Origin: an uncultured Spartobacteria bacterium
GTDB taxonomy: Bacteria; Verrucomicrobiota; Verrucomicrobiia; Chthoniobacterales; Chthoniobacteraceae
NCBI GenBank assembly: GCA_903919125.1
Contig: CAIXGS010000013.1
Location: forward strand, 46,669 to 110,668
Length of the DNA stretch: 64,000 bases
Direction of reading: 5' to 3'
Shown: positions 8,058 to 17,374 of the stretch, in pieces
Position numbering within the stretch: the first letter of the stretch is position 1
Layout of the letters: each line of letters begins with the position of its first letter
The notes under the pieces: generated by a model
Database searches by the model: none
Told to the model about the DNA's origin: nothing
The model's input: only the letters and a program-made list of their open reading frames with translations
Made by a program: the position numbers and the translations under genes

Positions 8058-9374
8058 ATGAACGCCTCTGTTGAAACACTGCCGAACTGTCTAGCCACAA
8101 TCCGCGTGGAGGTCGGCTCGGACCGAATCTCGCCCGCCCGCGAAAAACTCATCCGTGACTACATGAAGGACGCGCGGGTTCCGGGTTTTCGGCCAGGAAA
8201 AATGCCCAAGGCAATGGTGGAGAAGCGCTTTCAAAAGCAAATTCAGGAAGAGTTGCAGTCCAAGGTGCTGGACGATGCGTTGAACGATGCGATTCGGGAG
8301 AAATCCCTCCGGGTGCTTCAGGTCCGGGACGTCGATGACGTTCAATTCAGCAATGAGCAGCTTTCTTTTTCCGCGACGCTGGTCATGTTGCCAGAGTTTG
8401 AGCTGCCTGAGTACAAGGGTATCTCGGTTAAAGTGCCGGTGGATATCGTGCCAGACACCGATGTGGACAAAGTTTTGGAGAATCTTCAAGAGCGCGGCGC
8501 GGACTTCATCGACATCACCGAGGATCGGGGAGCTGCGATGGAGGACTTTGTGGTTGTGGATTATGTTGGAACGCTGGACGGGAAGCCTGTGCACGAGGCG
8601 TTCCCCAAGGTGGGAACGGTTCTTTCTCACAACGAAGGCTTTTGGCTACGCATGACGGCGGATTCCTTTTTCCCGGGATTCTGCACTCATTTGGAAGGCG
8701 CGCGGGCTGGGGAAGTGCGCCAGTTTCAAGTCGAGGTGCCTGAAGCATTTCCAGTTGAAGGAATGAGCGGACAGAAGCTGGATTACACGGTGACGTTGAA
8801 AGAGATTAAGTTGCGGGTGCTTCCCGAAATTAACGATGAGCTCGCTGCGGAATTTGCTCCCGGCAAAACGCTTGTTGAGTTGCGCGAGCTGATTCACGCG
8901 GACCTCAGTCAGCGTAAGTTGGCTGAGATTGACGGCGTCAAGCGTGACCAAATCATGGAACAATTGCTTGCCAAAGTGGAATGCGAGCTTCCAGAAGATA
9001 TGGCGCGTTCTGAGACCAACCGGGTGCTTTCTGAAGTTGTCCAAGAAAATCAACGGCGCGGAGTTACGCAGGAGATGTTGCGTGAAAACGAAAAGGAATT
9101 GGTGGCGAGTGCTTCGCAAACGGCGCGCAACCGACTCAAAGGGTCCTTCATTTTGGGGCGCATTGCTGAGTCGGAAAAGTTGACGGCGAGTCGAGATGAT
9201 TTGATGGGGCGCATAGCAGCCATCGCTAAGGGAGCGGATATGACGTTTGAGAAGGCGATTAAGGAAGTGCAGTCGCGTCGTATGCTTCCGCAGATAGAGT
9301 CGGAAATCATCGCAGCCAAGGCCCTTGATTTTGTTGTCGCCAACGCTACGGTAACGGTTGAGGACAGCCACTAG
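8058..9374 (+). CDS. tig: Trigger factor
   Basis: Ribosome-associated chaperone and peptidyl-prolyl isomerase. The N-terminal ribosome-binding signature G-F-R-P-G-K-x-P appears at about residues 42-49. A central FKBP-like domain spans about 155-245 (D-F-V-V-V-D-Y-V-G-T-L onwards) and a helical C-terminal domain follows to residue 438, the normal length. It starts a tig-clpP-clpX run, the classic order, in which nascent-chain folding and ClpXP degradation are linked. The 204-base gap to clpP suggests that clpP may also have its own promoter. Confidence 0.93.
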   Translation: MNASVETLPNCLATIRVEVGSDRISPAREKLIRDYMKDARVPGFRPGKMPKAMVEKRFQKQIQEELQSKVLDDALNDAIREKSLRVLQVRDVDDVQFSNEQLSFSATLVMLPEFELPEYKGISVKVPVDIVPDTDVDKVLENLQERGADFIDITEDRGAAMEDFVVVDYVGTLDGKPVHEAFPKVGTVLSHNEGFWLRMTADSFFPGFCTHLEGARAGEVRQFQVEVPEAFPVEGMSGQKLDYTVTLKEIKLRVLPEINDELAAEFAPGKTLVELRELIHADLSQRKLAEIDGVKRDQIMEQLLAKVECELPEDMARSETNRVLSEVVQENQRRGVTQEMLRENEKELVASASQTARNRLKGSFILGRIAESEKLTASRDDLMGRIAAIAKGADMTFEKAIKEVQSRRMLPQIESEIIAAKALDFVVANATVTVEDSH

Positions 9375-9578
9375 AGCGTGGAGCGCAGTGTTGAAAAATA
9401 GGATGCAGCGAATAGGGTCTTTGGGGCATTAGTCCGCAAGGCCCATGTGCCAAGGCAGCGCGTAGCGCGCGTCGATAGGTCAAAAGGCTGGATTTTTAGA
9501 CGCTGTGCCCCCTGCGAAGTGCTATACTGATAAGACTGTTTTGTTGCTGTTGTTTAGTTTCCGTTAAATTTTAAAATT

Positions 9579-10292
9579 ATGTACCTTCAAAATGCTACTC
9601 GGGTCGTGGCCCCGCAATCCTCTTACTATGTTCCCGTGGTGGTTGAGCAAACGGGCCGTGGTGAGCGTTCTTACGACATTTACTCCCGCCTTCTGAAGGA
9701 TCGGATCATCTTTCTTGGAACCGGCGTGGACGACATGGTGGCAAACTCCATTATCGCTCAGTTACTGTTTCTTCAGATGGAGGATCCGAAAAAGGACATC
9801 CATATTTACATCAACTCCCCGGGTGGCTCGGTGACTGCGGGGTTGGCGATTTACGACACTATGCAGTTCATGACGTGCGACGTGAACACCTACTGCATTG
9901 GAATGGCGGCTAGCATGGGCGCCGTCCTTTTGGCAGCGGGTACCCGTGGGAAACGGTTTGCGCTTCCGAATTCGGATATCATGATCCACCAAGTTTCCGG
10001 CGGAGCTTCGGGGACTGCCAGCGATGTTGAGCGCACCGTGGAATACATGTTCAAGCTCAAAAAACGTTTGATTCGTATCTTGGCTGATCATACCGGCAAG
10101 ACAGAGGAGCAGGTCAAATTTGACTCAGATCGCGACTATTATATGTCTGCAGAAGATGCGAAGGAGTACGGCCTTGTGGATGAAGTGGTGAAAAGCCGGC
10201 GTGAAATTCCGGGTCCATTGAAGTCTGAAAAGGCCATCACGGAGCGTTCAAACGACAAGTCCTCTGATAAACCGGAGCCTGCCGCAGAATAA
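9579..10292 (+). CDS. clpP: ATP-dependent Clp protease proteolytic subunit
   Basis: Serine protease subunit of ClpXP. The catalytic triad is visible: Ser112 in G-M-A-A-S-M-G-A, His137 in M-I-H-Q, and Asp186 in D-R-D-Y-Y-M-S. The protein has 237 residues, about 35 more than E. coli ClpP; the excess is a hydrophilic C-terminal tail rich in Lys, Ser, Asp and Pro. The gap upstream (9375-9578) has a TATACT at about 9529 that could be a -10 element, with no convincing -35. clpX follows 157 bases downstream. Confidence 0.96.
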   Translation: MYLQNATRVVAPQSSYYVPVVVEQTGRGERSYDIYSRLLKDRIIFLGTGVDDMVANSIIAQLLFLQMEDPKKDIHIYINSPGGSVTAGLAIYDTMQFMTCDVNTYCIGMAASMGAVLLAAGTRGKRFALPNSDIMIHQVSGGASGTASDVERTVEYMFKLKKRLIRILADHTGKTEEQVKFDSDRDYYMSAEDAKEYGLVDEVVKSRREIPGPLKSEKAITERSNDKSSDKPEPAAE

Positions 10293-10302
10293 TTTTGGTG
10301 AA

Positions 10303-10339
10303 ATTTGCCAACACCGGCTGTTCTCTGGTCGTGGCAAAT
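10303..10339 (+). other. Inverted repeat between clpP and clpX
   Basis: Arms ATTTGCCA (10303-10310) and TGGCAAAT (10332-10339) are perfectly complementary across a 21-base loop, 11 bases after the clpP stop. There is no T-tract, so it is a weak terminator candidate. It could equally be an mRNA 3'-end stabiliser or an operator for clpX. Confidence 0.35.
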
Positions 10340-10449
10340 GTGAGTTGTGGAATTAGTGATAGAATCAGTTTTGTAAGTGGAATAGGTTTAATAAAACCAA
10401 TCATGCCTTCTGGGCAAGTTGCTGAAATAATCTGAAGTAAGGAATAAAA

Positions 10450-11763
10450 ATGGCGCGCGCTTCTAATTTAACGATGTGTAGTTTCTGCGGGAAAAGTCAT
10501 GCGGAGGTGCGCAAGTTGATTGCCGGTCCCGGAGTTTATATCTGCGATAGCTGTATTAATGTCTGTAAAGGCATTCTCGACAAAGAACTCAGCGATGAAC
10601 GGCGTAAGCAGTCCGTGAATTTGCGGGTACCTAAGCCGGCTGAAATTCGGCGCTCTTTGGATCTTCATGTGATCGGGCAGGAGCGAGCGAAAAAGGTGCT
10701 CTCAGTAGCGGTTCACAATCATTACAAGCGGATTTTACACAACGGTTCCGGTTCAGGCTCGGCTTCCTTGAGTACGACAGGTGCCACGCCCACCCAGATT
10801 GACGCGCTTGCCGACGTCGAGATCGAAAAGAGCAACATCCTTTTGCTGGGGCCTACTGGTTCGGGTAAAACGCTCCTTGCTAGGACTTTGGCTCGTGTTT
10901 TAGATGTGCCGTTTTGTATTGCAGACGCCACGACACTCACAGAAGCCGGGTACGTAGGGGAAGATGTTGAAAACATCATCTTGCGCCTTTTGCAGTCAGC
11001 CGAATACGACGTGAAGCGCGCAGAGATCGGGATTGTCTACATTGACGAAATCGACAAAATCGGGCGGAAAACGGAGAATGTCTCCATTACTAGAGATGTC
11101 AGCGGGGAAGGTGTGCAGCAGGCGTTGCTCAAGATTTTGGAGGGGACGGTTTGCAATGTGCCACCGCAAGGCGGTCGCAAGCATCCGCACCAAGAGTACA
11201 TTCAGGTGAGCACCGACAAGATTTTGTTCATTTGTGGAGGCGCCTTCGTGGGCTTGGACAAGATTGTAGGGAAGCGGCGTGGCAAAAGCGCGATGGGCTT
11301 CGGCGCTGAGATGAAGGCCGCCAACTCCGATGCCGCAGAATTGGTTCCCAGCGAACTGTTGAGGCATGTTGAGCCTGAAGATTTGCTGAGTTTTGGAATG
11401 ATTCCCGAGTTTGTTGGACGGCTACCCGTGGTTGCCGCGCTGGATCCATTGTCTGAAGACGAGTTGATGGCGATTCTGACTGACACGAAGAATGCGTTGA
11501 TCAAGCAGTACGCCAAGCTGCTCTCCATCGAGGGAGTGACGCTCAATGTGACCAAGGACGCGTTGCGAGCTCTTGCGGAGCAGGCCGCGAAGAAAGGGAC
11601 TGGCGCACGTGCTTTGCGTTCGCTTTTGGAGCGCATCATGCTGGACGTGATGTTCGACATTCCCAGCCGCGAGGACGTCGCCGAAGTCACCATCAGCCGA
11701 GCTGTGGTGGAGGGTAAGCGCCAGCCAACGGTTCGACGCAAGCAGGACAAGGACGCGGCGTAA
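10450..11763 (+). CDS. clpX: ATP-dependent Clp protease ATP-binding subunit ClpX
   Basis: AAA+ unfoldase that feeds substrates to ClpP. The N-terminal zinc-binding domain has Cys10, Cys13, Cys32 and Cys35. Walker A G-P-T-G-S-G-K-T lies at 134-141 and Walker [10 protein letters not shown] near 196-204. The I-G-F (ClpP-docking) loop is not the plain form: the insertion reads M-G-F-G-A-E around residue 280. The length (437) is normal. A serine and glycine-rich spacer, about residues 99-108, precedes the Walker A motif. It lies directly downstream of clpP. Confidence 0.96.
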   Translation: MARASNLTMCSFCGKSHAEVRKLIAGPGVYICDSCINVCKGILDKELSDERRKQSVNLRVPKPAEIRRSLDLHVIGQERAKKVLSVAVHNHYKRILHNGSGSGSASLSTTGATPTQIDALADVEIEKSNILLLGPTGSGKTLLARTLARVLDVPFCIADATTLTEAGYVGEDVENIILRLLQSAEYDVKRAEIGIVYIDEIDKIGRKTENVSITRDVSGEGVQQALLKILEGTVCNVPPQGGRKHPHQEYIQVSTDKILFICGGAFVGLDKIVGKRRGKSAMGFGAEMKAANSDAAELVPSELLRHVEPEDLLSFGMIPEFVGRLPVVAALDPLSEDELMAILTDTKNALIKQYAKLLSIEGVTLNVTKDALRALAEQAAKKGTGARALRSLLERIMLDVMFDIPSREDVAEVTISRAVVEGKRQPTVRRKQDKDAA

Positions 11764-11815
11764 GGGCGTTATAAGGTGCTTGATGAGGCCCGGTTGTTGG
11801 TGAACTGAAGAAGTC

Positions 11816-13186
11816 ATGGATCACCGGTCGCAATCTTCATCCGCGTCGCCGCAGCATTGGGTTCCCAAACGCAGATTGCGCAAGGCGAGGCATTGCGTGG
11901 GCTTGGTCGGTTTTTTGGGGGCTATGGCGATGTCTTTTGGGGGAGCTCATGCGGCGGATCCTGACCAAGGGAAGGAGTCGCCCGCGTACGGGCCCCTGAG
12001 CATTTTATCCAAAGTACTCCAACTGGTGCGGCAGGATTACGTCGATGAGGCGAAGGTGACGTATCCGGCACTCATTTCGGCGGCCTTGCGAGGGATGCTG
12101 GCAGGATTAGACCCGCATTCGCAGTTCTTGGATGCGCGCGAATTCAAGGCAGTGCAGGAAGATACGCGAAGCCGTTTTAGCGGCGTAGGACTGGTGCTTT
12201 CTCAAAAGGATGGGCGACTTGCGGTGGTCAGCGTGATGGAGGACAGTCCGGGGTTGAGGGCCGGTATTCTAGCTGGGGATCATCTTTTGAAGGTGGACGG
12301 TCAATTAACCGAGAAATTGGGCGTGAACGACGTTGCGACTATTCTGCGGGGAGACGCGGGAAGCGTGGTTAAGTTGGTCCTGTATCGGCCGTCATCACGC
12401 GAGACATGGGAGCTTGAGTTGAGTCGGGAAGCTATCAAGTTGGCGTCGGTTTTTGACGCGAAGCTGCTGGGAGAAGACAAGGATGGTGGAGGGGAGCCTA
12501 AAGTCGGGTATGTGCGCTTAAGCCAGTTTAACACCACGACCGCTGCGGAGTTAGGGAATGCGCTTGCGGAGTTGGAGAAGCGTGGCATGCAGGCGCTTGT
12601 TTTGGATTTGCGCAATAATCCCGGCGGGTTGCTGGAAAGCGCGATTGAGGTTGCCGCACAATTCTTGCCGCCGAACTCCGTGGTGGTCTCCACAGAGGGT
12701 CGGGTTCCCTCTCAAAACTGCGTTTATCGCACGCCAGAAAAGGCTGCTCCTAGACCGGGTTATCCTATTGCATTGGTGGTAAATGCAGGAAGTGCCAGTG
12801 CTGCGGAAATTTTAGCGGGTGCTCTCAAGGATCTGCGGAGGGCAATTGTGGTTGGCGAAACAACTTTCGGTAAAGGCTCAGTTCAAAGCGTGATTCCGCT
12901 GCCCGACGGCACCGCAATCCGCCTGACTACCGCTAAGTATCTCACGCCGGGCCGACAAATCATTCACGAAAAGGGCGTTCAGCCGACGATTCGAGCCGTA
13001 CTGACTCCGGAACAGGAGCGACTTCTCGCAATGCGGCACCGCTCAGAACAGCTTGATGAAAAAGAGCGTGCAGAGCTGGCGTCCTTCCGTGATCCGCAAC
13101 TGGATCGCGCTTATGAAACCCTCAAGGCCGTGGTAATGTTCTCCGCGCGACCGGCCCCGGGACCTTCGACAATTCCCCAAAAATGA
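11816..13186 (+). CDS. ctpA: S41 family C-terminal processing peptidase
   Basis: Exported tail-specific protease with a PDZ domain. Residues 18-26 are basic (K-R-R-L-R-K-A-R-H) and are followed by a hydrophobic stretch ending A-H-A-A at about 44-47, a signal peptide or N-terminal anchor. The PDZ domain spans roughly 115-195. The protease domain has L-R-N-N-P-G-G at 265-271, the nucleophile motif G-S-A-S at 325-328 (Ser328) and the catalytic lysine in F-G-K-G-S (Lys353). At 456 residues it matches CtpA/CtpB. It probably trims periplasmic or membrane proteins. Its stop overlaps the tsaD start by four bases (ATGA). Confidence 0.92.
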   Translation: MDHRSQSSSASPQHWVPKRRLRKARHCVGLVGFLGAMAMSFGGAHAADPDQGKESPAYGPLSILSKVLQLVRQDYVDEAKVTYPALISAALRGMLAGLDPHSQFLDAREFKAVQEDTRSRFSGVGLVLSQKDGRLAVVSVMEDSPGLRAGILAGDHLLKVDGQLTEKLGVNDVATILRGDAGSVVKLVLYRPSSRETWELELSREAIKLASVFDAKLLGEDKDGGGEPKVGYVRLSQFNTTTAAELGNALAELEKRGMQALVLDLRNNPGGLLESAIEVAAQFLPPNSVVVSTEGRVPSQNCVYRTPEKAAPRPGYPIALVVNAGSASAAEILAGALKDLRRAIVVGETTFGKGSVQSVIPLPDGTAIRLTTAKYLTPGRQIIHEKGVQPTIRAVLTPEQERLLAMRHRSEQLDEKERAELASFRDPQLDRAYETLKAVVMFSARPAPGPSTIPQK

Positions 13187-14229
13187 GCGACGACAGTTCG
13201 GCGTCTTCGCTCCAAAATCCAGCCCAACCCTTGGTTCTCGCGCTGGAAACTTCGTGTGACGAAAGTGCGGCGGCTCTCATGCGCGGCACTAATCTGCTCG
13301 CGGCTGAGGTTTTTTCTCAGGTCGCCGTGCACGGGGAATACGGCGGCGTGGTTCCAGAAGTGGCGTCGCGAAGTCATTTGCGCGCGTTGCGCCCCGTGTT
13401 GGACTCGGTGCTCTCTATTGCGGGATTGCAACTGCGGGATTTAGACGCTGTGGCCGCGACTTCGGGTCCGGGTTTGGCGACATCTTTAATGTTGGGACTC
13501 TCTTTGGCTAAGGGGATTGCGGTGGCGCTCGGGAAACCGTTTATTCCGGTGAACCACATCGAGGGGCATTTGCTTTCTCCCTTTTTGTCTGAGCCGGAGG
13601 GGCCGCGTGCTGCGATTGGCTTGGTGGTGAGTGGGGGCCACACCCTGCTGGTGCGCATTCGGAGCACGGGCGATTATCAACTTTTAGGGAAGACGCTGGA
13701 TGATGCTGCGGGAGAAGCGTTTGATAAAGTTGGTAAGCTTCTCGGGTTGCCTTATCCCGGCGGCCCGCATGTGAGCCAGACGGCGGAGCAGGGGAGTGGT
13801 ACGCGCTTTGAGCTTCCTCGCAGCATGTTACACTCTGGAGACTTTGATTTCTCCTTTAGCGGGCTTAAGACGGCCGTGCGATACCTGCTTCCAAAACATA
13901 ATCCGGTTCCCGTCGCGGATGTTTGCGCGAGCTTTCAGGAGGCGGTAGTTGACGTGCTGGTCGCGAAGACTATGCGTGCTCTGGAAGTAGAACGAGTCGA
14001 TACACTTGCGGTCAGTGGTGGTGTGAGTTGTAACCTTCGACTTAGGGAACGCTTCCAGACTGCATGCAAATCAGCAGGCGTGCGTTTGTTGCTTGCCCCC
14101 AAAGATTTGTGTACTGACAACGCAGCGATGATTGCTTATGTCGCGGCACTGAAGTTGTGCGCGGGCTTTGACTCTCAATTGAACGCGGAGATCGAACCAA
14201 ATCTACGAACCGCCGACTGGTTGCGCTAA
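13183..14229 (+). CDS. tsaD: tRNA N6-adenosine threonylcarbamoyltransferase
   Basis: Catalytic subunit for the t6A37 modification of ANN-decoding tRNAs. The N-terminal L-E-T-S-C-D-E-S motif is at 21-28, and the metal-binding H-I-E-G-H is at residues 125-129. The downstream S-G-G-H-T and D-D-A-x-G-E-A-x-D-K-V blocks of the ASKHA fold are present. The length (348) is normal. Translational coupling to ctpA by an ATGA overlap joins a periplasmic protease to a tRNA-modifying enzyme; I see no functional reason for this. tsaB, tsaC and tsaE are not in this window. Confidence 0.95.
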   Translation: MSDDSSASSLQNPAQPLVLALETSCDESAAALMRGTNLLAAEVFSQVAVHGEYGGVVPEVASRSHLRALRPVLDSVLSIAGLQLRDLDAVAATSGPGLATSLMLGLSLAKGIAVALGKPFIPVNHIEGHLLSPFLSEPEGPRAAIGLVVSGGHTLLVRIRSTGDYQLLGKTLDDAAGEAFDKVGKLLGLPYPGGPHVSQTAEQGSGTRFELPRSMLHSGDFDFSFSGLKTAVRYLLPKHNPVPVADVCASFQEAVVDVLVAKTMRALEVERVDTLAVSGGVSCNLRLRERFQTACKSAGVRLLLAPKDLCTDNAAMIAYVAALKLCAGFDSQLNAEIEPNLRTADWLR

Positions 14230-14272
14230 ATTATTCTGTAAAAAATTGTGCGCGAGTTAGTTAGCGGGTTAG

Positions 14273-15154
14273 TTAATATTCCCGCACTAGCAGAGATTCG
14301 GCGATTCCCCGCATCATGACCGCCTTTTTACCGAGCGGTTTGAGTGCTGAAAGTGCTTCTTCCGTGAGTTCAGCCGCTAAAGCTCGAGATTTCTTCAGAC
14401 CGAATAACGCGGGATAGGTTGCCTTGAACGCTTTGACATCCTTGCCGGCAGTTTTACCCAGCTTTTCGGTTGATTGTGTGACGTCGAGGATGTCGTCGAT
14501 GACTTGGAATGCCAGCCCTAGCGCCTGCCCGAAGTCGGTGAGCGCCTTGAGCTTGGATGGTGTAACGTTCGCGCTCATTGCTCCAAGTCGTAGCGCGCAA
14601 GTGAGCAATGCTGCGGTCTTCGCTTGATGGATGAATTTCAAGGCGCTCTTGGAGACGGGCTTGCCCTCGCTTTCTAGGTCAAGAACCTGGCCGGCAATGA
14701 GCCAGCGGCTTCCAGAGGCCACGGAGAGCTCTCGCACAAAATCTGCAATGCCGTATCTGGAAGTGGGTTGTGCCTGCGCAAGAATTTCAAATGCAAGCGT
14801 CAGAAGTGAATCCCCCGCGAGCACTGCTAGCCCCTCGCCAAACACGATATGGCAGGTGGGGCGCCCGCGCCTGAGATCATCGTCGTCCATGCAAGGCAGG
14901 TCGTCGTGGATGAGAGAATAGGTGTGAATGCATTCCACGGCGCAAGCCGCGTGGAGCGCTGCTTCTAAGGCCCCTCCGCAAGCCTCTGCTGCGGCGAGTG
15001 CGAGGGCTGGACGCAGGCGCTTACCTCCAGCAAACAAACTGTAACGCATGGCTTTGTGAATGCTAGCGGGCTTTGTTGACTGCTTGGGTATGAGGCTATC
15101 CAGCGCTACATCAACAGTTTGAGCGGCCTTTTTTAGGTATTCTTGAACTTCCAT
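14273..15154 (-). CDS. ispA: Short-chain polyprenyl diphosphate synthase (farnesyl/geranylgeranyl type)
   Basis: Trans-prenyltransferase condensing IPP with allylic diphosphates. The first aspartate-rich motif, D-D-L-P-C-M-D, begins at Asp84 and has the two-residue insertion typical of bacterial FPP synthases. The second, D-D-I-L-D, is near residue 210. The length (293) fits IspA. It lacks the usual partners xseB and dxs beside it. It converges with tsaD over 43 bases that include a weak GCGGG/CCCGC hairpin. Product chain length (C15 or C20) cannot be read reliably. Confidence 0.9.
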   Translation of the reverse strand: MEVQEYLKKAAQTVDVALDSLIPKQSTKPASIHKAMRYSLFAGGKRLRPALALAAAEACGGALEAALHAACAVECIHTYSLIHDDLPCMDDDDLRRGRPTCHIVFGEGLAVLAGDSLLTLAFEILAQAQPTSRYGIADFVRELSVASGSRWLIAGQVLDLESEGKPVSKSALKFIHQAKTAALLTCALRLGAMSANVTPSKLKALTDFGQALGLAFQVIDDILDVTQSTEKLGKTAGKDVKAFKATYPALFGLKKSRALAAELTEEALSALKPLGKKAVMMRGIAESLLVREY

Positions 15155-15472
15155 GCGGCGTAAAAATGAGTGACAGAGTCCCTAAGGGTAAACTTAAAAA
15201 CTCACCAAAGTTTCAACAGATTCGCTTAGGTCATGCCAGTCGCGCTCTGGCAACTGCGTCTGCAAACCCGCTTTCACGAACTAAAAAGAGCCGGAGTGAA
15301 TCACAATTTTGAAGATTTGGTGACTTTCTGTGGCAACTTCCTTGCGGATTCTGTTGACACTAGGTGCGTCTTTGTTAGGTTGCGCCTCCGCTTTTTTCTG
15401 GAAGCACATCCCAACATCTTATGATGGGAAGTGCGGAAGGAGAGAAGCAAGCCTTGCGCGAGTGCGACAAGT
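15155..15472. other. 318-base intergenic region between ispA and tRNA-Thr
   Basis: Upstream region of both ispA (minus) and the tRNA-Thr/tuf unit (plus). A short basic frame of 48 codons runs from the ATG at 15166 to the TGA at 15310-15312 on the plus strand, rich in Lys, Arg and Ser. It has no ribosome-binding site and no family I recognise, so I do not call it a gene. The promoter at 15354-15381 is described separately. xseB, often found upstream of ispA, is not visible. Confidence 0.5.
15354..15381 (+). promoter_or_regulatory. Sigma-70-type promoter for tRNA-Thr/tuf
   Basis: A perfect -35 hexamer TTGACA at 15354-15359 is followed after 16 bases by TAGGTT (15376-15381), a weak match to TATAAT. 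This lies about 90 bases before the tRNA-Thr gene. The -35 is convincing; the -10 is only 3 of 6. Confidence 0.5.
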
Positions 15473-15548
15473 GCCTGGGTAGCTCAGTTGGTAGAGCACA
15501 TCCTTGGTAAGGATGAGGTCGCCGGTTCAATCCCGGTCCCAGGCTCCA
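15473..15548 (+). tRNA. tRNA-Thr (anticodon GGT)
   Basis: A full cloverleaf can be drawn. The acceptor GCCTGGG pairs with CCCAGGC, and the D arm GCTC/GAGC, anticodon stem CATCC/GGATG and T arm GCCGG/CCGGT (one G-T pair) all form. The seven-base loop TTGGTAA puts GGT in the anticodon, reading threonine ACC/ACT codons. The 3' CCA is encoded. It sits 62 bases before tuf; tRNA genes in front of tuf are common in bacteria and suggest a joint transcript. Confidence 0.97.
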
Positions 15549-15610
15549 CTTGTTGCAGTCACCGCTTTCTTCAACCCCGTATCAATAAACAAAACCACTG
15601 ACCTGACCCT

Positions 15611-16810
15611 ATGGCCAAGGCGCAATTCGAACGCACGAAACCGCATGTTAACGTTGGCACTATCGGCCACGTGGACCACGGCAAGACCACGCTGACAGCA
15701 GCTATCACCACCATCCTTTCTAAAAAGGGCTTCGCGGAAGCGAAGAAGTATGCCGAAATCGACGCCGCTCCCGAAGAGCGCGAACGCGGCATTACGATCA
15801 ACACCGCTCACGTCGAGTATCAGACCGAGAAGCGCCATTACGCGCACGTCGACTGCCCTGGACACGCTGATTATGTCAAAAACATGATCACCGGCGCCGC
15901 CCAGATGGACGGAGCAATCCTCGTAGTGAGCGCCGCCGACGGCCCAATGCCCCAGACTCGTGAGCATATTCTGCTCGCCCGTCAGGTTGGCGTGCCTTCC
16001 ATCGTCGTGTTCATGAACAAGTGCGACATGGTGGACGATCCTGAGCTTTTGGAGCTCGTTGAAATGGAAGTTCGCGATCTGCTCTCTTCCTACGACTTCC
16101 CTGGAGACACTATTCCAATCATCAAGGGCTCTGCAAAGGCCGCTCTTGAGTCTGGTGATCCAAGTTCTCCTCAAGGTGCCTGCATTCAGGCGCTTATGGA
16201 TGCTGTTGACGAGTATATCCCGCTTCCTGAGCGTCCTGTGGATCAGCCCTTCCTTATGCCTGTGGAAGACGTATTCAACATCGAAGGTCGCGGCACTGTC
16301 GCCACGGGTCGTGTTGAGCGCGGTATCCTCAAAAAGATGGAAGAAGTTGAACTCGTTGGCCTCAAGGACACGATGAAGACGACAGTCACCGACATCGAAA
16401 TGTTCCGTAAGCTGCTGGACGAAGCTCGCGCAGGCGACAACGTTGGCTTGCTGCTGCGTGGCATCAAGAAGGACGACGTCGAGCGCGGTCAAGTTTTGGC
16501 CAAGCCAAACTCCGTCAAGGCTCACAAAAAGTTCAAGGCTGAGGTGTATGTCCTCTCCAAGGACGAAGGTGGCCGTCACACGCCTTTCTTCAACAACTAT
16601 CGTCCTCAGTTCTACTTCCGTACCACGGACGTGACCGGTTCTGTGACCCTCCCCGAGGGCGTGGAAATGGTTATGCCTGGCGATAACGTCAGCGTGACTG
16701 TGGAATTGATCACTCCGATCGCCATGGAAAAGACCATGCGTTTCGCTATTCGCGAAGGTGGCCGTACCGTAGGTGCAGGCCGCGTGGGTGACATCATCGT
16801 CGCTCCTTAG
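15611..16810 (+). CDS. tuf: Elongation factor Tu
   Basis: GTPase delivering aminoacyl-tRNA to the ribosome. The G1 loop G-H-V-D-H-G-K-T is at residues 19-26, followed by [11 protein letters not shown] (switch I), D-C-P-G-H-A-D-Y (G3) and N-K-C-D (G4). At 399 residues it has normal length. Codon use is visibly more biased toward C-ending codons than in the neighbours, as expected for a highly expressed gene. It is flanked by tRNA-Thr and tRNA-Trp in the order tRNA-tuf-tRNA-secE-nusG-rplK, conserved in many bacteria. No Shine-Dalgarno sequence is visible before the ATG. Confidence 0.98.
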   Translation: MAKAQFERTKPHVNVGTIGHVDHGKTTLTAAITTILSKKGFAEAKKYAEIDAAPEERERGITINTAHVEYQTEKRHYAHVDCPGHADYVKNMITGAAQMDGAILVVSAADGPMPQTREHILLARQVGVPSIVVFMNKCDMVDDPELLELVEMEVRDLLSSYDFPGDTIPIIKGSAKAALESGDPSSPQGACIQALMDAVDEYIPLPERPVDQPFLMPVEDVFNIEGRGTVATGRVERGILKKMEEVELVGLKDTMKTTVTDIEMFRKLLDEARAGDNVGLLLRGIKKDDVERGQVLAKPNSVKAHKKFKAEVYVLSKDEGGRHTPFFNNYRPQFYFRTTDVTGSVTLPEGVEMVMPGDNVSVTVELITPIAMEKTMRFAIREGGRTVGAGRVGDIIVAP

Positions 16811-16842
16811 TCTATTTCCCTTCGGGGATCTAATCGTTGTTT

Positions 16843-16874
16843 ATTCCCTCGGTCTCGCGGCCGGGGGAATTTTC
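16843..16874 (+). terminator. Rho-independent terminator after tuf
   Basis: ATTCCCTCGG (16843-16852) pairs with CCGGGGGAAT (16861-16870) with one T-G wobble, giving a 10-base-pair stem and an 8-base loop, followed by a short T run. It lies 32 bases after the tuf stop and before tRNA-Trp. Confidence 0.75.
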
Positions 16875-16944
16875 TCCCTAGGAAACCTTTTAAATTTGTT
16901 GTCGCTCGGCTGATAGCCGGGCTTTATATTACCTTCAGAAGCAT

Positions 16945-17017
16945 ACGGCAGTAGCTCAATTGGTAGAGCAGCGGTCTCCAAAACCGCTTGTTGGGGGTTC
17001 AAGTCCCTCCTGCCGTG
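16945..17017 (+). tRNA. tRNA-Trp (anticodon CCA)
   Basis: The cloverleaf has acceptor ACGGCAG/CTGCCGT, D arm GCTC/GAGC, anticodon stem GCGGT/ACCGC around loop CTCCAAA, and T arm GGGGG/CCCTC. The anticodon is CCA and the discriminator base is G, both correct for tryptophan. The 3' CCA is not encoded (the sequence continues CTT), unlike the upstream tRNA-Thr. The tRNA-Trp-secE-nusG arrangement is widely conserved. Confidence 0.96.
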
Positions 17018-17158
17018 CTTTTTCTGACAAGCTGGACTGGATAATTTTCCCTATTGGATGTGCTTTTGCACACGCGTCTTGCGTGCAAACCGTGCGCCGC
17101 CGTTTTATCCGGTTCTCTAGCTCTGGTATCTATTTTCCCACCCCTCCTTTCTGAACGA

Positions 17159-17371
17159 ATGTTTGCCCGTGTATCACTATTTATTTCTGAAGTTAAAGGC
17201 GAGCTTCAGAAAGCTAACTGGCCTTGGGATCCTAAGGAGCGCGGTGTCAAAAAATACCGAGAGTTAATTGATTCTACGACTATAGTGCTGGTCGCCATGG
17301 TTCTATTGAGTGGCTTTGTGTCGCTCTGGGATCTGGTGATGATAAATCTAGTCGGTGCCTTCACTAAGTAA
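17159..17371 (+). CDS. secE: Preprotein translocase subunit SecE
   Basis: Small essential subunit of the SecYEG channel in the inner membrane. The 70-residue form starts at the ATG at 17159 and reads F-I-S-E-V-K-G-E-L-x-K-A-N-W-P, the conserved amphipathic segment. One membrane-spanning segment follows (about residues 38-63). A longer frame adds 35 residues that fall in the untranslated gap and are rejected. It is three bases upstream of nusG. Confidence 0.93.
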   Translation: MFARVSLFISEVKGELQKANWPWDPKERGVKKYRELIDSTTIVLVAMVLLSGFVSLWDLVMINLVGAFTK

Positions 17372-17374
17372 GCC

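Noticed and set aside
8646..9371. Open frame of about 241 codons antisense to tig
   Set aside because: Lies wholly within the trigger factor gene on the other strand; no motif.
15166..15312. Basic 48-codon plus-strand frame between ispA and tRNA-Thr
   Set aside because: No ribosome-binding site, no family, short and in a region that must carry promoters. Kept only as a note in the intergenic feature.
15527..16579. Open frame of about 350 codons on the minus strand across tuf
   Set aside because: Antisense to EF-Tu; it arises from the strong codon bias of tuf and has no start signal or family.
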